Positions 1 to 6,985 of a DNA stretch of 7,235 nucleotides are shown piece by piece. The position numbers were made by a program, and so were the translations under genes. Under the pieces are notes generated by a model. It did no database searches and had not been told where the DNA came from. It saw nothing but the letters and a program-made list of their open reading frames with translations. Source of the stretch: an uncultured Clostridia bacterium (GTDB taxonomy: Bacteria > Bacillota_A > Clostridia > TANB77 > CAG-508); contig CANPZA010000076.1 in NCBI GenBank assembly GCA_947588915.1, positions 1 to 7,235 on the forward strand, read 5' to 3'. How positions within the stretch are numbered: the stretch's first letter is position 1; every line of letters starts with the position of its first letter.

Positions 1-143
1 ATTAAGTTTTAGTTACAAAATTATTACATATAACTAAATTCTAGCTTTTTTATTTATAAAAACCATTATCTAGTAACAAATCCCTGTTAAAAATTAATTA
101 AAAATCATTTATAGATTTTGTATTTAGATTACCATATAAAAAT

Positions 144-182
144 AAAAAAAGGGATTTAAAGAACGTCCCTTAATCCCTTTTT
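144..182 (-). terminator. Intrinsic terminator overlapping the dapF-murE stop codon
   Basis: On the minus strand AAAAAGGGATT (172-182) pairs with AATCCCTTTTT (146-156), an 11-bp stem with a loop of about 15 nt, followed by a run of seven T and more T-rich sequence. The upstream arm contains the last codons of murE (Lys-Arg-Asp), and the TAA at 170-172 falls at the stem-loop border. A terminating ribosome would cover part of the stem. This closes the operon. Confidence 0.85.
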
Positions 183-2513
183 ATTTCTTCTTCTGCTTCT
201 TTTACTGCTTTTCTTTCATCCCAGTGATATCTAACACCTTTTATTTCTTGATAGTTTTCATGTCCTTTTCCTATTAAAAGTATTATATCACCTTTTTGAG
301 CATTTTTCATTGCATATTTAATAGCTTCTTTTCTGTCATCAATTATTACATATTTGCCTTTGCCATTACTCTTATTTATTCCTACAATAATGTCATTATT
401 TATTGATTCCATCTCTTCCCATCTAGGATTATCTTGTGTTAGGATAATTAAGTCAGACCATTTTCCTGCAACTTCTCCCATATCATATCTTCTTGCTTTA
501 GCACGGTTTCCACCGCCTCCAAATATACAAATTAATCTAGTTGGATTATATTCTGATATTGTATCCATTAAATTGTTCATTTCATCTTCATTATGTGCAT
601 AATCTATTATTAATTTATATTTTTCATTACTACTTGCCAATTCCATTCTTCCAGTTACTTTTATGTTTTCTAAAGCTTTTTGAATTTCATTTACCTTAAT
701 TCCTAATTCATTTGCAATTGTCATAGCACATAAGCTATTATATACTGAAAATCTTCCTGGAATTGATACTTTAAATTTACCTTTTATCTTTCCTGATACC
801 TCAAATCCCATTCCAAAGAAATCATCTTGAGCCATGAATTCAATATTAGATGCTTTGACATCTACATTATCTGCATTTACACCAAATTTTATAATTTCAC
901 ATGTATGATCTTTTATAACATCTTCATATCTGTCACTATCTGCATTTATAATTCCAATTTTACATTTTTTAAATAATAAACTCTTGCAATATAAATATTC
1001 TTCAAAGTTTTCATGTTCATTTGGTCCTATATGTTCTGGAGATATATTTGTAAATACTCCATAGTCAAATGTAAAGCCATCCACTCTATGCATTTTTAAA
1101 CCTTGAGATGATACTTCCATTACAGCATATTTACATCCTTCATCTACCATCTCTCTAAACATTTTTTGTAATTCATAACTTTCAGGTGTAGTATTGTGTA
1201 ATTCTATCTTTTTTTCTCCTATTAATGCACATATCGTTCCTATTATTCCTACTTTATTTCCTGCTTTTTCAAGCATTGATTTTATCATATATGTTGTAGA
1301 AGTTTTACCTGCTGTTCCTGTTACACCAATTGTTGTAATTTCCTTTGCTGGATGTTTAAAATATGCTGCTGACATATATGCTAAGGCTTCTTTTGAAGAT
1401 TTTACTCTTATTACTGTAACATCTTCTTTTACTTCTACATCTTTTTCGATTACAATAGCCTTTGCTCCTTTTTCTATAGCGGTTGATATAAATGCATGTG
1501 AATCTGATGATGTTCCTATTCTTGCAAGGAATAAATCATTTTCCTCAACTAGTCTTGAATCATATTTAATGTCTGCAATATCAATGTCTACACTTCCCTT
1601 TATTACTTCATATTCTATATCTTTTAAAATATTTTTTAATTTCGTATTTCTATCTTTATTTTTATTAATAATATGTTCAACATCTATTTCTGATTCAAAT
1701 ACAGTATGTGATGGTCCTTTCATATACATTACCCCCTTTTCTTCATCCCAATTTGTTTCTAATATTCCTCCTATTTGTTCAACTGATACTTTTCTATCAC
1801 ATCTGCCTGTCAAAACACCTGCAACTGTTGCTGTACAGCAACCTGTTCCACATCCTATTGTTTCTCCTGTTCCTCTTTCCCATTCTCTTATTTTAATATG
1901 GTTTCTATCTATTACTTGTGCAAATGTTACATTTGTTTTATTTGGAAATAAGTCTGTTTTATATTCTATTGATTTTCCATATTTCTCTACATCAAAATTA
2001 TCTACATCATCTATAAACATTACGCAATGTGGATTTCCCCATGATAGAGCAGTAATATTAAATTCTTTATCTAAAATTTTTACAGGTTGGTCTATAAATT
2101 GTTGTAATTGTGTACTTACTGGTATTTTAGAAGTATCTAACACTGGTTTTCCAATGTTTGCTTCAATATTTACTACTTTGTCATTTTTAACAGATAATTT
2201 TACATGTTGCATACCTCCGAAGAGTTTCTATAACTAAATTTGTCTTATCTGTTAATTTATGCTCATATACATATTTGCTCATACTTCTCAATGCATTACC
2301 ACACATTTCTCCTTCTGTTCCATCTGGATTGAACATTCTCATTTTAAAATCAGCTTTTTCTGATTCACATATTAATACCATTCCATCTGAACCTATTCCA
2401 AAATGTCTATTACTAACATATCTTGCTAATTCACTTAAGTTATCAAGTTTTTGATTAATTGCATTTATATACACATAATCATTACCATATGCTTGCATTT
2501 TTGTAAATTTCAT
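170..2513 (-). CDS. dapF-murE: Diaminopimelate epimerase fused to UDP-MurNAc-tripeptide (meso-DAP) ligase, read through a +1 frameshift
   Basis: The joined product is 780 residues: 98 codons in the first frame (from ATG 2513), a skipped base at 2219, then 682 codons in the +1 frame. DapF (about 1-280) interconverts LL- and meso-diaminopimelate. Its two catalytic cysteines lie on opposite sides of the shift: Cys71 in GEMCGNALR and Cys221 in GCGTG, with GNPH at 159-162. MurE (about 290-780) is the cytoplasmic ATP-dependent ligase that adds meso-DAP to UDP-MurNAc-L-Ala-D-Glu. It shows a P-loop [11 protein letters not shown] (396-406), DNPR (694-697), typical of DAP-specific enzymes, and GKGHENYQ (748-755). 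The usual SRDH region reads [10 protein letters not shown]. The start is supported by AGGAG 8 nt upstream. The gene follows the PLP enzyme in the same operon by 26 nt. There is no stop between the two domains, so the fusion looks real. Family assignment is certain; translation through the shift is inferred. Confidence 0.88.
2187..2513 (-). CDS. dapF: Zero-frame product of the dapF part: N-terminal DapF fragment (108 aa)
   Basis: Without frameshifting, translation from ATG 2513 gives 98 residues of good DapF sequence ([15 protein letters not shown] at the start, GIGSDG at 40-44, [14 protein letters not shown] at 60-73). After CTT CGG it continues with ten unrelated residues ([10 protein letters not shown]) and stops at 2187. 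This fragment holds only the first catalytic cysteine and less than half of the epimerase fold, so it should be inactive alone. It is either an abortive product or the reading a conventional gene caller would report. The +1 frame has a TAG at 2228-2230, so a productive shift must happen between there and the zero-frame stop at 2187-2189, a stretch of about 40 nt. Confidence 0.6.
   Translation of the reverse strand: MKFTKMQAYGNDYVYINAINQKLDNLSELARYVSNRHFGIGSDGMVLICESEKADFKMRMFNPDGTEGEMCGNALRSMSKYVYEHKLTDKTNLVIETLRRYATCKIIC
2216..2222 (-). other. Putative +1 frameshift site CTT CGG A in dapF-murE
   Basis: On the minus strand the zero frame reads GAA ACT CTT CGG AGG TAT. Skipping the C at 2219 gives GAA ACT CTT, then GGA GGT ATG CAA (E-T-L-G-G-M-Q), which continues the DapF alignment with no residue lost or gained. 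A tRNA-Leu with a GAG anticodon could re-pair from CUU to UUC after a +1 slip, leaving GGA as the next codon. CGG would be the slow A-site codon. The GGAGG that overlaps the site resembles a Shine-Dalgarno, but it is only one base from the ATG at 2210-2212, too close for normal initiation. It also lies downstream of the slip codon, unlike the stimulator in prfB. The base skipping is inferred; the restored homology is seen. Confidence 0.72.
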
Positions 2514-2539
2514 ATTAATTTCTCCTTACTATTATATTT

Positions 2540-2998
2540 TTATCTTAATGCTTGATCTAAGTCTGCAATAATATCATCTGCAGCCTCAATTCCTACAGAT
2601 AATCTAAGTAATGTATCTGTTATTCCTAATGCTTCTCTTGTTTCTTCTGATATTTCTGTATGTGTTCTCGTAACTGGATGAGTAATTAATGACTCTACTC
2701 CTCCTAAACTTTCTGCAAATGTAATTAGTTTTAATCTACTTAAAACATCATTTACTGTTTTTGAACTATTGACTCTAAAGGAAATCATCCCTCCAAATCC
2801 AGTAGTTTGTTTTTTGCTTACAGCATAATCTTTATGGTCTTCAAATCCTACATAGTACACTTTTTCTACTTTTGGGTGATTTCTAAGCCATTTTGCAACT
2901 TTCATTGTATTTTCATTATGCTTGTCCATTCTTAATGCAAGTGTTTTTATACCTCTTAATAAAATCCATGAATCCATTGGTCCGAAGTCCTGCACCAT
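2540..2998 (-). CDS. +1-frame segment: C-terminal part of the PLP enzyme
   Basis: This frame is open from just after a TAG at 3017-3019 down to TAA at 2540. From GPMDSW onwards (starting at 2983) it is a clean C-terminal domain of a cystathionine-family enzyme, including SLGGVESLITHP. The first five residues from the ATG at 2998 (MVQDF) do not belong to the family, and I see no AGGAG-like site in front of that ATG. Independent initiation is therefore unlikely. The segment lacks the PLP lysine and cannot be an enzyme by itself. It is best read as the second half of the gene starting at 3719. Confidence 0.6.
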   Translation of the reverse strand: MVQDFGPMDSWILLRGIKTLALRMDKHNENTMKVAKWLRNHPKVEKVYYVGFEDHKDYAVSKKQTTGFGGMISFRVNSSKTVNDVLSRLKLITFAESLGGVESLITHPVTRTHTEISEETREALGITDTLLRLSVGIEAADDIIADLDQALR

Positions 2999-3719
2999 TA
3001 ATATACATCTGAATCTCTAGTTTTTCTCCTATTTCTTTGTCTTTGACAACAACTATTCCTGCTAATACATCATTATGTCCTCCCAAATATTTTGTAGCAC
3101 TATGAATTACAATATCTGCTCCAAGTACTAAAGGTTTTTGGAAATATGGTGTTAAAAATGTATTATCTACAACTACAAGTATATTATTTTCATGTGCAAT
3201 TTTAACTATTTCCCCTATATCTGCTACTTTCATCATTGGATTTGTTGGTGTTTCAATAAGAATCATTTTTGTATTCTTTCTTATAGTTCTTTTTAATAAT
3301 TCTAAATCTGATAAGTCCATACTATTACTATCAATATTATTGGGCTTTAAAACTTCATTTACTGCTCTATAAGTTCCACCATATACATCATCTGAAAGTA
3401 TAAGATGATCACCTGGTTGCAATAAAGAAAGTACTAAAGTTACTGCTGCCATACCAGAATTTACAGCATAAGCTCTGTTTCCTTCTTCAAGTATACACAT
3501 TGTTCTTTCTAATTCTTCTCTGGTTGGATTAATACAACGTGCATAGTTATATCCTGTTTTATCAACTATTGAATGATGTTTATAAGTTGATGTTTGATAT
3601 ATTGGAAAACTAATAGAACCAGTATAAGGATCTACTCCATATGCTCCATGAACTACCTTAGACTCAAATTTTAGATTCTCCTTTCTACTATTATCTTCAT
3701 ATTCATTAAAATTTTTCAT
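2540..3719 (-). CDS. Cystathionine gamma-synthase / beta-lyase family PLP enzyme (metB/metC type), read through a +1 frameshift
   Basis: The joined product is 392 residues, normal for this family: 245 codons from ATG 3719, a skipped base at 2984, then 147 codons to TAA at 2540. These cytoplasmic enzymes carry out gamma- or beta-replacement/elimination in transsulfuration. Visible are YQTSTYKH (41-48), a variant YARCINPTRE (59-68; usually YSRxGNPTR), NSGMAAV (87-93), the cofactor-binding DNTF (185-188) and the PLP lysine Lys210 in SATKYLGGH. After the shift come GPMDSW, ESLGGVESL and LRLSVGIE, the substrate-carboxylate region, so both halves are needed. GGGGAG lies 6 nt before the start. It is the first gene after the promoter at 3801-3829 and is followed by dapF-murE. 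Sequence alone does not separate MetB, MetC and O-acetylhomoserine sulfhydrylase activities. The family is certain, substrate unknown, expression through the shift inferred. Confidence 0.88.
2981..2987 (-). other. Putative +1 frameshift site CTT CGG A in the PLP enzyme gene
   Basis: The zero frame reads GGT GCA GGA CTT CGG ACC AAT and then runs through unrelated sequence to a stop at 2916-2918. Skipping the C at 2984 gives GGT GCA GGA CTT, then GGA CCA ATG GAT TCA TGG (G-A-G-L-G-P-M-D-S-W), the conserved family motif. The heptamer is identical to that in dapF-murE. The +1 frame is closed upstream by TAG at 3017-3019, so the shift must fall in a stretch of about 100 nt. No Shine-Dalgarno-like element is shared with the other site; only CTTCGGA is common. 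Confidence 0.72.
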
Positions 3720-3755
3720 GTTTATCTCCCCTATTTTTTAAAATACAGTACATTT

Positions 3756-3765
3756 CTTAATTAAG
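3756..3765. promoter_or_regulatory. Palindrome CTTAATTAAG in the operon leader, possible operator
   Basis: A perfect 10-bp palindrome, extended by an imperfect outer pair of bases on each side, lies about 30 nt downstream of the expected transcription start and 36 nt before the start codon. It could bind a dimeric repressor acting as a roadblock. It is AT-rich and could be chance; I do not recognise it as the site of a known regulator. Confidence 0.25.
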
Positions 3766-3800
3766 GAATATAAGCTGTTGGTTCTAAACATTTCACTGAT

Positions 3801-3829
3801 ATTATATATTAAAGTACAAAAATAGTCAA
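3801..3829 (-). promoter_or_regulatory. Near-consensus sigma-A promoter of the PLP enzyme / dapF-murE operon
   Basis: On the minus strand TTGACT (3824-3829) and TATAAT (3801-3806) are separated by exactly 17 nt. The -10 box is perfect and the -35 box has five of six consensus bases. It lies just after the yhaN stop and gives a leader of about 75 nt before the ATG at 3719. No terminator is visible between yhaN and this promoter, so read-through from the upstream operon is also possible. Confidence 0.78.
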
Positions 3830-3843
3830 TAAATGATTTTTTT

Positions 3844-5766
3844 CTACATTTCTATTAGATTAAATTGTATATTTAAGTCTTTTAAAATAGTTTGTTCTCT
3901 ATCAGAACAAGTAAATATTAATATTTGATGATTAGAAAATTTTTGTTTTAAATAAACTAGTATATTCTTTAATCTATCTGTATCATAATAACTAAATGCT
4001 TCATCTAAAATAATAGGCATTGTTTCTGTTGATATTTCTTCTGCCATAGAAAGTCTTAATGAAAGATATAATTGATCTATAGTCCCAATACTTAATCTTG
4101 ATATAGGCATATAATTTCCATTTTCTGTTTCAACTATTAAACCAACATCTTCATTAAATCTTACATTTTGATATTTTCCACCCGTTATTTCTGAAATTGT
4201 TTTAGATAACTCTTGCGTAAATCTAGGAGTAATCGTGTTTTTCATCTCTTCATAGGCAATCATTAATACTTCTTTTGCTACATTCATACTTTTATCTAAT
4301 TTCTCTAAAGTTTCTTTTTTTTGTAAATTATCAAATAATTCTTCTTCTATTTCTGATAAATTTTCTAACTTTGGCTCTATATTTTTATAATCTAGCTCTA
4401 GTGTATGTAGTTGTATTTTTTTGTTATTTAATTTATTTTGCATATTTTGAATTTCCAAATTATTATTTCCTAAATTTATCAAATTATTTAATTTACTTTT
4501 CTCTATTTTAGTTATATATTTATTTTTTACCTTCTCTTTTTCTGAATTTACTTTTAAGATAAAACTGTTTTTTAATTCATTTATTTGTTCTTCTAATTTA
4601 ATATTATTTCTTTCTAGTATTTTAATCTCATTATTTAAACTATCTATTTGTTTATTTATATTTTCTAAATTATTTTTTTGACTCTTTTCATCTTTTAATA
4701 TTCTATTTTTCAATAATAAATAAAAAATTAAAACAAGTGGTACTGTCACTAAAAAAGCATAATTAAAATATTTATTTTTAATAAGAACAAATTGTAGAAC
4801 ATTTATTAAAATAGTACCTAAACATATTATAATCATCTTCTTGCTCAGATTTTTCTTTTTTAATTCTATCCTTTTTTCTTCTACATAAACATTTTTATTA
4901 TTTAGATTAATTTCTTTTATTTGGTCTTTTATTGAACTAATCTTTTTATCATTTTCGTTTTTCAAATCTAATTTTAATTTTATTTTTTCATTTTCTATTT
5001 TTTCATTATCATTAATTAACTTTATTTCTTTTAAAAATTCATTCTCATTTTCTAGATTGTTTATTTCCTCATTTAATTTATTCTTATTTTCTTCAATTTC
5101 ATATTTTACATCTTGATATTTTTCTAATTCATTTTTCTCAGATTCTAACCTCTCAATATTTCTATTTATTATATTAATTGGTTTTTCCCTAGATCTGTCT
5201 GTCCCTATTTCATCCAATCTTCTTTTGTCTATCTTTTCAATTGCTTTTTTAAACGAAATATTTTTTTGTCCTGTATCCACCATGTTTGCGATTTTCTGTA
5301 TTAACATATTTTGTTCTTGTTTTTCTAATTTTACTTCATCTTGACTTACTAAAATCGTTGACAAAAATAATGTTTCATCTACTTTTGTTTGCTCATAAAA
5401 AAATTCATTTCCTTTAGTTTTATCAATATTGAAACTTTTTGATATATCTTCCATATTATTATTAAATATTTGTGGATTCTTCTTTTTAAAATCTCTAAAT
5501 ATTTCATATTTTTCTTTATTATCTAATTCATATTCTAGTTTTCCAGAAAAATCTTCTCCTATCCATGGAGTATATTTTTCTAAATTTGATATTTCTTTTC
5601 CATTTTTATTTTTTGAAATTCCATAAAAAGAATCTTTTATAAAGTTTAATAATGTAGATTTTCCTGATTCGTTTTTTCCAGATATAATATTTATATGGTT
5701 TCCGAATTCTATTTGTTTTTCTTTCAATTTTCCATATGAATTTATTTTTAATTTATTTATTTTCAA
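3844..5766 (-). CDS. yhaN: YhaN-like (SbcC/Rad50-type) ATPase with coiled coils and a central membrane hairpin
   Basis: The 640-residue protein is an ABC-type ATPase of the SbcC/Rad50/YhaN group, the presumed partner of the nuclease encoded just upstream. The N-terminus has IISGKNESGKST (Walker A, 28-38) and a Q-loop glutamine at 142. The C-terminus has the signature LSIGTIDQ (558-565) and Walker B IILDEA (585-590). Between them are charged, Lys/Glu/Asn-rich coiled coils (about 200-305 and 355-500), interrupted by two hydrophobic stretches (about 310-329 and 335-353) that look like a membrane hairpin. It is short for this group, mainly in the coiled coil. The start is TTG at 5764-5766, with AGGAG 9 nt before it. 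It follows yhaO by 16 nt and has no terminator I can see. Role in DNA repair or end processing is inferred from the family; the membrane segment suggests it may be anchored. Confidence 0.9.
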   Translation of the reverse strand: MKINKLKINSYGKLKEKQIEFGNHINIISGKNESGKSTLLNFIKDSFYGISKNKNGKEISNLEKYTPWIGEDFSGKLEYELDNKEKYEIFRDFKKKNPQIFNNNMEDISKSFNIDKTKGNEFFYEQTKVDETLFLSTILVSQDEVKLEKQEQNMLIQKIANMVDTGQKNISFKKAIEKIDKRRLDEIGTDRSREKPINIINRNIERLESEKNELEKYQDVKYEIEENKNKLNEEINNLENENEFLKEIKLINDNEKIENEKIKLKLDLKNENDKKISSIKDQIKEINLNNKNVYVEEKRIELKKKNLSKKMIIICLGTILINVLQFVLIKNKYFNYAFLVTVPLVLIFYLLLKNRILKDEKSQKNNLENINKQIDSLNNEIKILERNNIKLEEQINELKNSFILKVNSEKEKVKNKYITKIEKSKLNNLINLGNNNLEIQNMQNKLNNKKIQLHTLELDYKNIEPKLENLSEIEEELFDNLQKKETLEKLDKSMNVAKEVLMIAYEEMKNTITPRFTQELSKTISEITGGKYQNVRFNEDVGLIVETENGNYMPISRLSIGTIDQLYLSLRLSMAEEISTETMPIILDEAFSYYDTDRLKNILVYLKQKFSNHQILIFTCSDREQTILKDLNIQFNLIEM

Positions 5767-5775
5767 AAAAATCTT

Positions 5776-5780
5776 CTCCT
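5776..5780 (-). promoter_or_regulatory. Ribosome binding site that fixes the TTG start of yhaN
   Basis: AGGAG on the minus strand lies directly after the yhaO stop codon and 9 nt before TTG 5764-5766. The protein begins KINKLKINSYGKL, the usual start of this family, and there is no ATG between the site and that sequence, so TTG is the best start. Confidence 0.75.
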
Positions 5781-5782
5781 TT

Positions 5783-6868
5783 TTATTCTAGTGTTTCAAG
5801 TCCTATTTCTACTGCTTTTTCTAGTATTTTCTTTTCTTCTTCTTGTATATCCCCTTTGCTTAGTCTTTTTAACATTTCTTTAGCATATAGACCTTTTAAT
5901 GTGTTTTCATTTGATAATTTGTTCAAATCATATGACATTTTTGTATTATCTTTTATTTTTATTATCCTGTCATTTTCTATATATTTCAATAAGTCATATT
6001 TACTTATTTCAAAATTTCTATATCCTACCAATATTATTTTTAAATATTCATTTTTTTCTATTTTTATATTATTCATTTTTTCGATTAATTCTTCTTTTGA
6101 AATAATATTTGTTATATCTAGTTCTTTTTCTTTAAATTCTTCTTCATCTAATGGAATGAAGTCAAGCTCTATACTATTTTTTTCTAAATTTCCAACTATC
6201 ATTCCATGTTTGCCTAATTCATCAAATCCTAATGAAATAGTTGAACCTGGATAAATAATTCTTTGGTTTTTCTCTTTGTTATAGTTTAATTTGTGGATAT
6301 GTCCTAATGCTATATAATCAAATCCTTTTTTTTGTAACATTGCTGTGGTAATAGAATTATATTGTTTTTCTTCTATTTCAGCTCCATCTAATGTTCCATG
6401 AATTACTAATATGTTTAGTTTATTTTTATTTTCTATTTGTAAATCCTCGATTCCACAATTTATACAATAAAAATCATCAAATCCATATCCATATATATTT
6501 ACATCATCCATTTCTATTTTTTCTATTTTTGCATTGAAAATTTTTACATTTTCATTCCATTTAAATTTGTTATAATATGAATTTTTTATATATGGATCAT
6601 GATTTCCAGGTGAAATAAATATTTTTGTAGTTGGTATTTCCTTAAATAAATTATTTATATATTCAATAGTTGATAATTTAACATATTTATTTTCATATAA
6701 ATCTCCTGAAATAAAAAAGTATTCTATATTATTATCTTTTATATATTCTATTATCTTTTTAAATACTTTTCTTTGTTCTAATCTACGCAAATCCCCAAGT
6801 ATCCCCTTGTCTGAGAGATTTACAAATGGGCTATCAAAATGCATATCTGCTATATGTACAAATTTCAT
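5783..6868 (-). CDS. yhaO: YhaO-like (SbcD/Mre11-type) metallophosphoesterase, DNA repair exonuclease
   Basis: The 361-residue protein is a calcineurin-like metallophosphoesterase of the SbcD/Mre11/YhaO type, expected to bind two metal ions and cut DNA together with the ATPase encoded next. The metal-binding motifs appear in order: IADMHFDSPF (Asp8, His10), SGDLYE (54-59), PGNHDP (87-92), VIHGTLDG (155-162) and LGHIH (188-192). The remaining C-terminal part (about 220-361) is a charged capping or partner-binding region. The length is near that of short YhaO proteins. ATG at 6866-6868 is preceded by AGGAG with a 6-nt gap. It is the first gene of the operon with yhaN, downstream of the promoter at 6902-6930. 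No catalytic residue is missing among those I can recognise. Function is inferred from the family. Confidence 0.93.
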   Translation of the reverse strand: MKFVHIADMHFDSPFVNLSDKGILGDLRRLEQRKVFKKIIEYIKDNNIEYFFISGDLYENKYVKLSTIEYINNLFKEIPTTKIFISPGNHDPYIKNSYYNKFKWNENVKIFNAKIEKIEMDDVNIYGYGFDDFYCINCGIEDLQIENKNKLNILVIHGTLDGAEIEEKQYNSITTAMLQKKGFDYIALGHIHKLNYNKEKNQRIIYPGSTISLGFDELGKHGMIVGNLEKNSIELDFIPLDEEEFKEKELDITNIISKEELIEKMNNIKIEKNEYLKIILVGYRNFEISKYDLLKYIENDRIIKIKDNTKMSYDLNKLSNENTLKGLYAKEMLKRLSKGDIQEEEKKILEKAVEIGLETLE

Positions 6869-6901
6869 TTTTTTCTCCTTTTTCTATTTTTTTCTCGCTT
6901 T

Positions 6902-6930
6902 ATTTTACTATACTTTTTAGCTTTTAGCAA
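6902..6930 (-). promoter_or_regulatory. Likely sigma-A promoter of yhaO-yhaN
   Basis: On the minus strand, TTGCTA (6925-6930) and TAAAAT (6902-6907) are 17 nt apart, the optimal spacing for a housekeeping promoter. It lies between the hairpin at 6939-6958 and the yhaO start, which would give a leader of about 30 nt. In such AT-rich DNA a chance match is possible. Confidence 0.5.
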
Positions 6931-6938
6931 TAGATTAA

Positions 6939-6958
6939 GGATGCTAAAATTAGCATCC
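6939..6958 (-). terminator. Hairpin after the Rpn-family gene, possible terminator
   Basis: A perfect 8-bp inverted repeat, GGATGCTA and TAGCATCC, with a 4-base loop lies 27 nt after the stop of the Rpn-family gene. On the minus strand it is followed by TTAATCTATTG rather than a clean T run, so termination may be weak. It is stronger than anything else in this intergenic stretch. Confidence 0.5.
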
Positions 6959-6985
6959 CCATAATTAATTATTTTAAAGATTTTC

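Noticed and set aside
8..38. Inverted repeat TTTAGTTA ... TAACTAAA with a nearby T run on the plus strand
   Set aside because: The stem has only one G-C pair and lies in very AT-rich DNA; too weak to call a terminator. The rest of 1-143 shows no gene, RNA or clear promoter.
1194..2237. Long open frame on the plus strand (347 codons)
   Set aside because: It lies antisense to dapF-murE, has low-complexity Ser/Ile/Phe-rich composition, resembles no family I know, and is a shadow of the minus-strand gene.
2187..2998. Both gene breaks as ordinary pseudogenes or random assembly errors
   Set aside because: Two breaks with the same seven bases, the same direction and no other damage, at the only in-frame CGG codons, fit recoding better. 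Motif-specific sequencing error is not excluded and is named as the main alternative.
2540..3719. Lanthionine synthesis for an unusual cell wall, because a cystathionine-type enzyme sits beside dapF-murE
   Set aside because: The MurE carries the DNPR motif of DAP-specific enzymes and an epimerase for DAP is present, so ordinary meso-DAP peptidoglycan is the simpler reading. Nothing in the sequence points to lanthionine.
3720..3800. S-box, T-box or other riboswitch before the PLP enzyme gene
   Set aside because: The leader from the predicted start is only about 75 nt, with no specifier loop, T-box core or terminator stem.
5736..6254. Plus-strand open frame of 172 codons
   Set aside because: Antisense to yhaO, very Phe/Ser/Ile-rich, no family features; a by-product of AT-rich coding sequence on the other strand.
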